Source of the DNA: an uncultured Subdoligranulum sp.
Lineage (GTDB): Bacteria; Bacillota; Clostridia; Christensenellales; CAG-314
Assembly (NCBI GenBank): GCA_902496185.1
Contig: CABUZX010000004.1
Location: 20,001-84,000 of the forward strand
DNA length: 64,000 nucleotides
Direction: 5' to 3'
Below, piece after piece: positions 44,361-52,193 of the stretch; within the stretch, counting starts at the first letter, position 1, and each line of letters starts with the position of its first letter. The position numbers and the translations under genes are program-made. The notes under the pieces were generated by a model. It ran no database searches and had not been told where the DNA came from. It was given only the letters and a program-made list of their open reading frames with translations.

Positions 44361-44579
44361 ATGGAAAAAAATTTAACTTTAAATTATGGTGAAGCTCTCA
44401 AAGAGCAAAGAGAAAAATTGGGTTTAAGTCAGTCAATGGTGGCAAACAAAATAAATACTTCTCATCAAAACATAAGCAGATGGGAGAGTGGAAAGATTTT
44501 GCCAAATATTGATTTTTGCGTTAAACTTGCAGATTTATATGGTGTTTCTTTAGATGAATTGATTGGGCGCGACAAATAA
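44361..44579 (+). CDS. Small XRE-family transcriptional repressor
   Basis: A 72-residue protein consisting of one Cro/CI-type helix-turn-helix: LSQSMVANKINTSHQNISRWE then SGKILPNIDFCVKLADLYGV. The ATG at 44361 is exactly six bases after TATAAT (44349-44354), with no ribosome binding site, so the mRNA may be leaderless; the frame from 44343 would begin upstream of the transcript. Codon use is more A+T-rich (TTA, AGA, GGA) than in neighbours, hinting at later acquisition. Likely autoregulated through the palindromes upstream. Confidence 0.82.
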   Translation: MEKNLTLNYGEALKEQREKLGLSQSMVANKINTSHQNISRWESGKILPNIDFCVKLADLYGVSLDELIGRDK

Positions 44580-44632
44580 AAAGTTATCTAATGCGAGAAA
44601 TAGCCAAATAATTTAATCGACGTAAAAAATTT

Positions 44633-44679
44633 AGCACACTGCACTTTTGCGCAAAGCGAAAGTATAGTGTGCTTTTTGT
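44633..44679 (+). terminator. Terminator of the small XRE gene
   Basis: AGCACACT/AGTGTGCT outer stem and ACTTT/AAAGT inner stem, followed by TTTTTG. From here to 44780 nothing else was recognised. Confidence 0.75.
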
Positions 44680-44780
44680 TTGCCACAAAATATTAAAAAA
44701 ATTAGCGTAACCGTGCATAGTGTCAAATACCCGTCATCACCTCGCTAACGTTGTGTTTTTGGCGGTACGTTTAGTTTTTG

Positions 44781-44810
44781 TTGAGTTTTTTGGTTAAAAC
44801 TCAATTTTTT
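44781..44810 (+). terminator. Hairpin at the 3' end of rsmA
   Basis: TTGAGTTTT/AAAACTCAA followed by TTTTTT on the plus strand. It overlaps the last codons of rsmA and could stop plus-strand read-through. Confidence 0.55.
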
Positions 44811-45628
44811 GGTTGAATTTTTAGCAAGTAAAGGTTATTAGCCAAACTTGCAAATTGCTCGGGAGACAAAGTTTCGCCCCTTGCGCCAACGTCTATTCCG
44901 TTAAGTTGCAACCAATTTTGAGCCGTTGTCCTATCCGTTAAAAAATAGGACATAACGTTGTTGCAAAGCGTTTTGCGTCTTTGCCCGAAAGCGCATTTTG
45001 TCACCTGCCTAAAGTCGTCAAAGCTGTTTACACCCAATCTGTTTGAGCAAAAACGCGCCGTAACAACAGCGCTGTCAACGTTGGGCACGGGATAAAACAG
45101 CCTTCTGTCAATGTTTCGGGTGAGTTCTGCCTGCGCGACGGAAGCAAGCGCAACGGTAATAGCGCCGTACTGTTTTGTTTCGGGCTTTGCAACCAACCTT
45201 TCGGCTACTTCCTTTTGAAGAGTAAGCGTCAGGCTCTTGATTTTTTGACCTTGTTGAGCTTTTTCTACAAACAAAGAAACCACCTGCGCAGTAATATAAT
45301 ACGGCAAATTTGCTACCACGGCGTATTCTTCGCCGAGTTCCGAAATTATTTGTTCGTCGCTCGCTCTTAAAAAGTCGCCGAATACAACCTTTACGTTGTC
45401 AAAGTTTTGCAAGTTTTTGTTCAAAATAGGTTGCAGGTCCGTGTCTATTTCAAAAGAAAGCACTTTTTTGGCAACCCTTGCCAGCCTTGTCGTCAACGCG
45501 CCTGCTCCAGCGCCGATTTCCAGCACGCAGTCGGTTGCGTCCACGCCTGAGTCGTCAACTATGCTTTGCAAAAGAAGCTCGTCCGACAAAAAATTTTGAC
45601 CGTATTTTTTTTTGAAAACGTGTTGCAT
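44801..45628 (-). CDS. rsmA: 16S rRNA (A1518/A1519) dimethyltransferase
   Basis: This 275-residue Rossmann methyltransferase dimethylates two adjacent adenines near the 3' end of 16S rRNA (KsgA). The N-terminal KKKYGQNFLSDELLL, the SAM site VLEIGAGAGALTTRLA, and the catalytic NLPYYITAQ motif (NxPY) are all present, with the C-terminal QRRKTLCNNV. AAAGGA precedes the ATG. It is a single-gene unit between a repressor gene and the SpoIIQ-like gene. Confidence 0.95.
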   Translation of the reverse strand: MQHVFKKKYGQNFLSDELLLQSIVDDSGVDATDCVLEIGAGAGALTTRLARVAKKVLSFEIDTDLQPILNKNLQNFDNVKVVFGDFLRASDEQIISELGEEYAVVANLPYYITAQVVSLFVEKAQQGQKIKSLTLTLQKEVAERLVAKPETKQYGAITVALASVAQAELTRNIDRRLFYPVPNVDSAVVTARFCSNRLGVNSFDDFRQVTKCAFGQRRKTLCNNVMSYFLTDRTTAQNWLQLNGIDVGARGETLSPEQFASLANNLYLLKIQPKN

Positions 45629-45730
45629 TTGTTTTTTTCCTTTAGATAATTGTATTACAAAAATTTTTTCTTGTCAACACGCTACGCGTTTTTGACAGTC
45701 TCTACGGTCTCTATTTGGTTTAATAATTGC

Positions 45731-45766
45731 AAAAACGGCTTTGGGCGTTTTGTCCAAAACCGTTTT
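45731..45766 (-). terminator. Terminator of the SpoIIQ-like gene
   Basis: The stem AAAACGG(CTT)TGG / CCA(AAA)CCGTTTT has a GC-containing loop, with a T-run on the minus strand. Confidence 0.7.
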
Positions 45767-45770
45767 ATTT

Positions 45771-46433
45771 TTACAAATCTAAAATTTCTCTCGGATTGAC
45801 GTAGTTGCCGTCTTTTTTGAGTTCAAAGTGCAAATGACTGCCTTCAAGCGACTCGTAAGTTGCCGTATTTGCAACGCACCCAATTGTTTCGCCACACTCT
45901 ACCGTGTCGCCAACCGCAACGGAAAGTTCCTCGCCAAGACTGCTATAATACGAAACGTATCCGTCGTCGTGAGTGATTTCTACCGTCCAGCCCATACCAA
46001 AGTCGTTTGTGACTGCCGTTACCGTTCCGTCGTTTATTGCAACAACCGCAGTACCTTCTTCTGCCAAAAAGTCTATTCCGTTGTGAACGCTGTATTCGTT
46101 GAGCGTCTTTTTAAAAACCAATACGTATTCGCTGTCACGGGAGTAATCCATACCTATGGTATATTGCGCTACGGGCAAAACGTAAGGCTTGACAGTAGGC
46201 TTGTCCTCTACGTCGGGGACAGGCGTCGGAACAACACTTGGCAAATCTACAATCCCCGTATCGACGTCTGGTTTTCCGTTTACGTCAATGATTATATCCG
46301 ACGGCTGTTGTTGATTGCTCTTTATTATTATTGCCACGAGAGTTGCCGCAATTGCGCAAGTGACGATAATAATAATTGCAAGATTGGTTTTTACAAAAGT
46401 CCAAAAACCGTTTGATTTTTTTGATGATTCCAT
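45771..46433 (-). CDS. LytM-domain (M23) protein, SpoIIQ-like
   Basis: This 220-residue protein has one membrane segment at ~15-37 (LAIIIIVTCAIAATLVAIII), a proline-rich linker, and a C-terminal LytM domain with HNGIDF (HxxxD) and SHLHFEL (HxH), so the zinc ligands are intact. Membrane-anchored LytM proteins of this size in spore formers include SpoIIQ, which makes a forespore-mother cell channel with SpoIIIAH; clostridial SpoIIQ keeps the zinc site. GGAGG precedes the ATG. A possible sigma-F type promoter supports the SpoIIQ reading. A general M23 wall hydrolase remains possible. Confidence 0.75.
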   Translation of the reverse strand: MESSKKSNGFWTFVKTNLAIIIIVTCAIAATLVAIIIKSNQQQPSDIIIDVNGKPDVDTGIVDLPSVVPTPVPDVEDKPTVKPYVLPVAQYTIGMDYSRDSEYVLVFKKTLNEYSVHNGIDFLAEEGTAVVAINDGTVTAVTNDFGMGWTVEITHDDGYVSYYSSLGEELSVAVGDTVECGETIGCVANTATYESLEGSHLHFELKKDGNYVNPREILDL

Positions 46434-46462
46434 TTTTTACCTCCAAGCTGTTTTGTTTTTTA

Positions 46463-46491
46463 AATGATTTCCCTTTGGCAAGTTTTTATAC
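46463..46491 (-). promoter_or_regulatory. Possible forespore (sigma-F/G) promoter of the SpoIIQ-like gene
   Basis: Minus strand: GTATA (46487-46491), 14-base spacer, GGAAATCATT (46463-46472), which fits GGnRAnAnTW except one base. The transcript start would be ~25 bases before the GGAGG. Confidence 0.45.
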
Positions 46492-46547
46492 CCGTTATTT
46501 TGTTTTTTGTTAAGCTACTTTACAATTGATGACCTAAAACAAAAAAA

Positions 46548-46985
46548 TCAAAACGAACCAACGATTAAAGGAAACCCTATTTTGATTTTTTGAGAGTTTT
46601 GGGCAACCTGCATATTTACTTTTTGTCCGTCAATCATCACTCCGCCCGTCAACTTTTGCGAATAACACAAACAAGAACTAAACTCCTCGCAAGACTCCTC
46701 CTTTACTACCGTCACCGAAAAAAACTCTTGCGCAAGTTGCCAATCCTTTTTTGAAACGCTAATACTTATTGCAAAATAATCTTGCGGTAGACTTTTTAGG
46801 TCTTGAGACTGACAAAAAACCAATCTGCCTGCGCCCAATTCAATCCACTCTAAATCCGTGTCAACGGGGTAGGAATAAAAAACCTCCACATCTCCATCAA
46901 ACAACACCGTAGGTTTGACGGGCAAAAAAGCAAACATACCAAACAAAAACAAAAGCATACACAAAATAAGCGAAAATTTTTTCAT
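46548..46985 (-). CDS. Secreted or membrane-anchored protein, possibly YwmB-like
   Basis: A 145-residue protein with an N-terminal hydrophobic signal or anchor (KKFSLILCMLLFLFGMFAFL). The C-terminal half (KLTGGVMIDGQKVNMQVAQN...KIKIGFPLIVGSF) resembles the end of YwmB-family proteins, which in Bacillus lie near murA, spoIID and spoIIQ. That resemblance and the SpoIIQ-like neighbour downstream are the only hints. The frame opens with TTG at 46991; the ATG at 46985 is preferred. Confidence 0.5.
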   Translation of the reverse strand: MKKFSLILCMLLFLFGMFAFLPVKPTVLFDGDVEVFYSYPVDTDLEWIELGAGRLVFCQSQDLKSLPQDYFAISISVSKKDWQLAQEFFSVTVVKEESCEEFSSCLCYSQKLTGGVMIDGQKVNMQVAQNSQKIKIGFPLIVGSF

Positions 46986-47075
46986 GCACAAAGTATTTCC
47001 GCTTTCTTTAATTTTAAACCATAATAAATTATTTAAATATGGTCAAATATTGCAATTCTATTAGTTTTTGTGTAG

Positions 47076-47303
47076 CGACAATCGGAGGCGGAAAAATTTG
47101 CCGACACGCATATTATTCCCAAACAAATAATACTCCCATATTATTCGCCATACGGCAAACAAGCTCCTATCGTTAGAAATAACTTAATGGTAGATTTGTC
47201 GGACTCGGTTTTGGTGATTTGGGACGGAAAATCCCACGGAGCAAAAATTACCGCGGATTACGCAAAAAAACTCAACAAACTACTAAACAATATAATAATA
47301 TAA
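47076..47303 (+). pseudogene. 3' remnant of a SLOG-domain (DUF2493-like) gene
   Basis: An open stretch without a proper start (preceded by TAG at 47073-47075) translates to AEKFADTHIIPKQIILPYYS..., then APIVRNNLMVDLSDSVLVIW and DGKSHGAKITADYAKKLNK before a TAA. The combination APIxRNxxMVDxSDxVLxIWDGKSxGxKxTxDYAKK is the C-terminal half of SLOG-fold nucleotide-binding proteins. The 5' half is missing, so this is a decayed fragment. The region 46992-47075 before it shows nothing. Confidence 0.65.
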
Positions 47304-47337
47304 AATACTTTTTTGTATAATCTTTTCTTTAAAACCT

Positions 47338-47370
47338 AAAACCCCCTAAAGAAAGTTCTTTAGGGGGTTT
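47338..47370. terminator. Bidirectional terminator at the end of the acyl-CoA operon
   Basis: The stem AAACCCCCTAAAGAA / TTCTTTAGGGGGTTT with an AG-containing loop lies between the SLOG remnant and the last operon gene. Confidence 0.85.
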
Positions 47371-47393
47371 GGTTATCAACAAAATTGTTGCTG

Positions 47394-48266
47394 TTATTTT
47401 GCAAAAAATTCTTTCACGTCCTTTGCTAAACGGTCGGGACAATCAACCATTGGCGAATGTCCGCAGTTTTCATAAGGCAAAAGGGTTGCTTTGTCGCCAA
47501 GAGCGTTAAAGTTGTCCATTACCATATAGCTGGGTACGACGACGTCCTTTTCGCCCATTGTAAGAGCCACGGGACAAACGATATTTTTAATCGTTCCGTC
47601 GCCCTTGCCGTAAGGCGTGTATTCGTCGGACATATTAAGCGTTGCAAGCGCCCAATCAAGGTCCACGAGATTGCGTTGCTTGAGAGTTTCGGCAATCCAA
47701 AGTTCGCTTTGCTCTTTAGTCGGTTTGTTGACGGTATAAATAGTTGCGTCCCACACCGACGCCATCATTGCGCCGTCTTGTTTTTCAAAAATACTCAGCA
47801 TTGGGGCAACCTGCATAGGGTCTGTTGCCATTTCTTCCTTGCTGGAATACGGTTTGCCCGTTGATTTGAAATTTTCCTTAACGTAAAGGGGATAACCTTT
47901 AAGCCCTGCGCCTTCGATATCAAAAAACTTTTTAACCTTGTCGGGGTATTTTGCGCACATTTTGAGACCTACTCCACCGCCGTTTGACCAACCCACGAGA
48001 TAATAAGAGTTGATACCGAGTTTTTCCGTAAGAGCGTTTACGTCTTCGGCAAGCTCGTCAAGGGTAGAAAAACGGTTGACGTAACTACTGTCGCCAAAAC
48101 CGCGCAAGTCTACGGCAATACACCTGTACGTATCTTTAATGCGCTCAATAAGTGGCAAATAATGCACGGAAGAAGACATGTTTCCGTGGATAAGCAACAC
48201 GACTTCGCCCTGCCCTACGTCAATATAGGCTAATTCTTCATTACCTATTGATAATTTTTTTTTCAT
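47394..48266 (-). CDS. Alpha/beta hydrolase (last gene of acyl-CoA operon)
   Basis: A 290-residue hydrolase with the full catalytic triad: nucleophile Ser in LVGWSNGGGVG, Asp in TMGEKDVVVP, and His in ENCGHSPMVD; oxyanion segment LLIHGNMSS. A cap domain lies between ~130 and 215. It looks like esterases, lactonases and C-C hydrolases of this superfamily, so substrate cannot be assigned. The ATG at 48266 with AGAGG is chosen. Fourteen bases separate it from the neighbouring hydrolase; the two are different in sequence. Confidence 0.85.
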   Translation of the reverse strand: MKKKLSIGNEELAYIDVGQGEVVLLIHGNMSSSVHYLPLIERIKDTYRCIAVDLRGFGDSSYVNRFSTLDELAEDVNALTEKLGINSYYLVGWSNGGGVGLKMCAKYPDKVKKFFDIEGAGLKGYPLYVKENFKSTGKPYSSKEEMATDPMQVAPMLSIFEKQDGAMMASVWDATIYTVNKPTKEQSELWIAETLKQRNLVDLDWALATLNMSDEYTPYGKGDGTIKNIVCPVALTMGEKDVVVPSYMVMDNFNALGDKATLLPYENCGHSPMVDCPDRLAKDVKEFFAK

Positions 48267-48280
48267 AAACAACCTCTTTT

Positions 48281-49102
48281 TTAGATTTTTATTTCTTCGT
48301 CGTCAAGATTGACAAAGCCCAACACGAGCGAACAAAACGCCATAGGATTTTCGTACATACTTGCGTGACCGCAACCGTTTATCGTAACGTAAACGCTGTT
48401 TTTTATTTTTTGATGCAAAAGCTGTTGCTCCGTCATAGGCACGAGCCCGTCCTCCGAGCCGGATATAATTAACGTCGGGCAAGCAATTTCCTCAAGTCTG
48501 TCAACGTAATCGTAATCACGAGAGCTGTCCGTCAACCTTATGAGGCTGTCGAGTACTTCCTTGCGTGAAAAATATTTTGTCAGCGTGCCTTCTCTTGACG
48601 CCATCCACTCCGATTGTTTTTCAAAAAACTCGGTAGAATAGATAACGGGTATGGTGGTGAGATAATAAGAATATCCGTCGCCGGTTTTTGCCACCTCGTT
48701 CCACCCGTCGCCGATTTTACGTAGCCAAGCGGAAGTTCTGCCCGCAGTATTTGCCAGCACTAATCTACGCACCTTTTCGGGATGCTCTACGGCGTATTGA
48801 ATAGCAATTTCACCACCGTATGAAATACCCATAATATTGACTTTGCTATAAGGAAGAGTCTTTAACAGCTCGTCCAACAACCTGATTTGAATTTTGTGGT
48901 CGTAACTTTCCGTCAACCTGTCGCTTTGTCCTTGGTCAAAAAAATCAACCAATATCGTCACGTTGTTTTTGGAAAAGTTTTTTAAAAAAGGCGTCCAGCT
49001 TGCCGTTGACATCATTATTCCGTTTAAAACAACCAACGGCTCGCCTTGCGTTCCGCAAATTTTGTAATAAACTTTACGTCCGTCAAAATTAAATTCTGCC
49101 AT
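48281..49102 (-). CDS. Alpha/beta hydrolase
   Basis: A 273-residue hydrolase with nucleophile Ser in IMGISYGGEIA, Asp in ISGSEDGLVP and His in GCGHASMYE. The oxyanion motif reads LNGIMMS, with Asn where His is usual. It resembles MenH/MhpC-like C-C hydrolases and thioesterases. The second of two adjacent hydrolases; in context it may act on an acyl-CoA, ester or beta-diketone, but this is inference. It follows the CoA-transferase by 18 bases. Confidence 0.83.
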   Translation of the reverse strand: MAEFNFDGRKVYYKICGTQGEPLVVLNGIMMSTASWTPFLKNFSKNNVTILVDFFDQGQSDRLTESYDHKIQIRLLDELLKTLPYSKVNIMGISYGGEIAIQYAVEHPEKVRRLVLANTAGRTSAWLRKIGDGWNEVAKTGDGYSYYLTTIPVIYSTEFFEKQSEWMASREGTLTKYFSRKEVLDSLIRLTDSSRDYDYVDRLEEIACPTLIISGSEDGLVPMTEQQLLHQKIKNSVYVTINGCGHASMYENPMAFCSLVLGFVNLDDEEIKI

Positions 49103-49120
49103 TTTTGTCCGTCCTTTGCG

Positions 49121-50425
49121 TTACTCCGCAATAATACCGAGCGAAATAGCTTCCCTTGTGAGTTGCTCTCTAAAGTTGGGATGAGCAACGGAAATTATCT
49201 TACGGGCGCGTTCTGCAAGCCCCGTACCGCGCAAATTGACTGCGCCGTATTCGGTAACCAGCCAGTCCACGTCGTTTCGAGACAAAGATACCGCCGCGCC
49301 GGGTTTAAGCTGACAAACGATTTTGGACGTTTCTTCCCTTTCGCCCGTCGTTGGATTTTTAACCATTGCGGTAGAATACAACGCAATAATTGATTTGCCG
49401 TTTTTGGATTTTTGCGCGCCAACCGCCGTGTCGGACTGTCCGCCCGTGCCAGAAAATTGACGAGAACCTATACTTTCGGAACAACATTGCCCCGTAATAT
49501 CCACTTCTATCGTGGTGTTGATGGAAACCTGATTGTCGTTTTGGGCAATAACGTACGGGTCGTTGACGTAACCGCCGTCCAAAATAGCAACGGCAGGATT
49601 GTCGTCTATAAAGTCGTACAGCTCTTTAGTACCCATTGCAAAGGCGGCAACCATTTTTCCGGGGAAGGTTTGCTTGCATTTGCCGGTAATAACCCCTGCT
49701 TTTGCCAGCTTTACCATACCGCCCGTCAGCATTTCCGTATGAACGCCGAGATTTTTTTTGCCCATAAGACTTGCCGCAACGGCGTTGGGAATACCGCCGA
49801 TACCAAGCTGAATACAATCGCCGTCGTTTATCATTTCGGCAATAATTTTGCCTATTGCCAAGTCCTTTTCGTTAGGTTCGGCGTCGGCAATCTCCGGCAT
49901 AGGATAATCGGCTTTGACTAAATAATCAACGTCGTCGACGTGCAACTGAACGTCACCAAAAGTACGGGGAGCGTTGGGGTTGACTTCCAAAATAACGGTT
50001 TTTGCGCTCTTTATCATCTTCATTTCGTAAGTATTGCTGAGCGACAATGAAACGTATCCGTGCTTGTCGGGCATAGACGCAATACCTACGTATACGTCGG
50101 GGGTTCTATAAAAAATTCTCTTTGTTGCGGCAAGGTGCAAGTGGTTGGGTATAAAACTCACGTTGCCGTTGGGTTGCGCCTTGCGGAGAGCAGGAGTATA
50201 AAACCAACTTTCCGTCGTAAAGGAATTTTTGTATGCGGGGTTGACCATAAACTCGTAATTACCCATAGGTAGACAGTTGCTTACAATGACGCCCTTTACT
50301 CTGTCGGCAATGGTGTGCAAGTTTGTCATAAAGTCTCTCGCTTCGGCAGAACCAAGTCCCGTTACGATATAATCGCCACTTTGTACCAAAGCAAGCGCTT
50401 CGGCTGTCGTTACGTATTTTGCCAT
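49121..50425 (-). CDS. Acetyl-CoA hydrolase/CoA-transferase family (4-hydroxybutyrate/butyrate CoA-transferase-like)
   Basis: A 434-residue class I CoA-transferase-like protein. Recognisable parts are TGLGSAEARDFM near the start, LGIGGIPNAVAASLMGKKNLGVHTEML (the glutamate in HTE is the expected catalytic residue), RQFSGTGGQSDTAVGAQ and the C-terminal YGAVNLRGTGLAERARKII. The family moves CoA between acetyl-CoA and an organic acid such as butyrate or 4-hydroxybutyrate. Here it can activate the imported acid or release the product. The ATG at 50425 with AAAGGAG is preferred over the longer frame to 50458. Confidence 0.87.
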   Translation of the reverse strand: MAKYVTTAEALALVQSGDYIVTGLGSAEARDFMTNLHTIADRVKGVIVSNCLPMGNYEFMVNPAYKNSFTTESWFYTPALRKAQPNGNVSFIPNHLHLAATKRIFYRTPDVYVGIASMPDKHGYVSLSLSNTYEMKMIKSAKTVILEVNPNAPRTFGDVQLHVDDVDYLVKADYPMPEIADAEPNEKDLAIGKIIAEMINDGDCIQLGIGGIPNAVAASLMGKKNLGVHTEMLTGGMVKLAKAGVITGKCKQTFPGKMVAAFAMGTKELYDFIDDNPAVAILDGGYVNDPYVIAQNDNQVSINTTIEVDITGQCCSESIGSRQFSGTGGQSDTAVGAQKSKNGKSIIALYSTAMVKNPTTGEREETSKIVCQLKPGAAVSLSRNDVDWLVTEYGAVNLRGTGLAERARKIISVAHPNFREQLTREAISLGIIAE

Positions 50426-50525
50426 ATTTATCTCCTTTATGTAAATTGCCATTGGCAAATTTTTTTCAAATTTAAAAATACTTTTTTAAAAAATTATAGT
50501 TTTTGGTATAAAAATTTTTCACTTC

Positions 50526-50550
50526 AGGCACTCCCATTTTGGGAGTGCCT
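50526..50550 (-). other. Intra-operon hairpin after the binding-protein gene
   Basis: A perfect 10-bp stem (AGGCACTCCC/GGGAGTGCCT) with a 5-base loop, but no T-run on the minus strand. It lies between the substrate-binding protein gene and the CoA-transferase gene. Such hairpins often protect the 3' end of binding-protein mRNA and raise its level. Confidence 0.6.
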
Positions 50551-50625
50551 TTAGAGAAATCTATTCGGTTACGTTAAACTTTAAGCATTCGTGAGAAATG
50601 AATTCCTTTTTATATTAACTACGTT

Positions 50626-52131
50626 TTAGCCCGCAATTAAAGTTCTATATTCGTCAATAGACATCAAAGTAAACACCGTTGCGCTAGTTGCTGCGCTACC
50701 TGCAACGGAAGAGATTTGTGTCAAGGCAAAAGAGTCAACACCCTGACGCAAGCCGTTAGCAAAAGAAATGTTGTTTGCCGTTACGATTTTGTACTCTTGG
50801 CTTTCCATAATATCAACGTAGTTTGCTCTGGTCAAAGCTTTGCCGGATTGTTCCAACGCTTTAAGTCCTTGGCAGAACAAGTCACCTGCAATATAGCCCG
50901 CAAGAGCGTACGCGTCGTAGCTCATCTTGTAAGCATTTTCTGCCGTGTCGCCTGAAGCAATGCAATAATCATAAATAGCTTCTGCAACGGTCCAATATTC
51001 GTTTTTGAATCCCGGGATACCGTAAGTATCCAAAGTTGTTTTTGCAACTTCTTCCGTCATGCCTGTTGCCATGTATACGTTAAGATAGGTTGCGTAGTAA
51101 ATGCTATAAAGGGGATGAGTCGTGTTTTTATAAAATTCTGTTGCAGAAGTAAGATCCAACCATGCTTGAGCATACAAAGTTACGTTTTCAAAAACAGACT
51201 TGTATTCGTCAGCAAGTACTTGATATGCAACACCGCCTTCGCCCGTCAACGTTTGGTTAAAGGAAGCAACGCTTGCATTGTTGTAAGAGGTCAAAACCTT
51301 TACTTTGTATTCTGCCGCGCCAATAGCCTTAAGCGCAGTTAGATAGTTTGCGCCTATAGCGGTAATGATAACGACGTCACAGTTTGCCGCTTTGAGAGCG
51401 TTTACTGCTGCGCTAAAGTCCGTACCAGAAACTTCTTGAACGTTGATTGCATTTTTTTGAGCATCCGTAAGATTTGCTTTTTCGGCGTTGATACCTGCAA
51501 GCATAGTAATGCTGGCTTCGTTAGCAGAGTCGGAAATTACGCCCACCTTGGTTGCGCCCAAACCACCGTTTGCAACAGGAGCAAAAGCGCGCAAAATAAG
51601 CATTCTACCTTCCGTCTTATTGAGAGGTTGTACGGGGAAAATTGCTCTGTCTGCAAGAGTTGTAGCAGCGTCATTGTGCAAAACGTCGTTGCCCGCAGCT
51701 GCATAAACCATGGGGACTTCTTTTTCCTTAATTACGGAAATGTTTGACTCTACAGAAGTTGCGCTAAAATTACCTACGATAGAAAATACTTCGTCGTCGT
51801 GAATAAGTTTTTCCATAAGGGTTTTTGAATTTTGCGCATTGCCTTCGTCGTCATAGTGTTTGAGTTCAACTTTTAATCCCGTTGTGAGTTGTTGTCCTGC
51901 TTCGTCTAAACCCTTGTATCCGCCTGCGTTGTTATAAGCGTGAAAAGCGGCTCTAATACCGAGATTAAACGGAGCGCCGATTGTAGAAAGAGCGCCTGTC
52001 GTACCGGCTGTGTTTCCGACATAGATTGTTGTATCCGTTACGCCTTTAAGGTCGGTTTTAGGACTACAGCCTACCATAAAACAAACGATTGTAGCAAGAA
52101 ACAATGCTACTAGTGAAATAAGTTTTTTCAT
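50626..52131 (-). CDS. Liv-type ABC transporter substrate-binding lipoprotein
   Basis: A 501-residue lipoprotein of the type 1 periplasmic-binding (LivJ-like, Peripla_BP_6) fold. The N-terminus MKKLISLVALFLATIVCFMV ends in a lipobox with Cys (VGC). The mature part has DTTIYVGNTAGTTGALSTIG, VELKHYDDEGNAQNSKTLME and FSIVGNFSATSVESNISVI as in branched-chain amino acid receptors, but it is ~120 residues longer than LivJ. Liv-type receptors also bind aromatic acids, urea and other small acids, and the gene context suggests an organic acid. The ATG at 52131 with GGAGAAG is chosen. Confidence 0.88.
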   Translation of the reverse strand: MKKLISLVALFLATIVCFMVGCSPKTDLKGVTDTTIYVGNTAGTTGALSTIGAPFNLGIRAAFHAYNNAGGYKGLDEAGQQLTTGLKVELKHYDDEGNAQNSKTLMEKLIHDDEVFSIVGNFSATSVESNISVIKEKEVPMVYAAAGNDVLHNDAATTLADRAIFPVQPLNKTEGRMLILRAFAPVANGGLGATKVGVISDSANEASITMLAGINAEKANLTDAQKNAINVQEVSGTDFSAAVNALKAANCDVVIITAIGANYLTALKAIGAAEYKVKVLTSYNNASVASFNQTLTGEGGVAYQVLADEYKSVFENVTLYAQAWLDLTSATEFYKNTTHPLYSIYYATYLNVYMATGMTEEVAKTTLDTYGIPGFKNEYWTVAEAIYDYCIASGDTAENAYKMSYDAYALAGYIAGDLFCQGLKALEQSGKALTRANYVDIMESQEYKIVTANNISFANGLRQGVDSFALTQISSVAGSAATSATVFTLMSIDEYRTLIAG

Positions 52132-52193
52132 TTTTCTTCTCCTTTTTTTATTTTTATTTTTACTCATCTTCTCACAAATGAAGTAAACCCATA

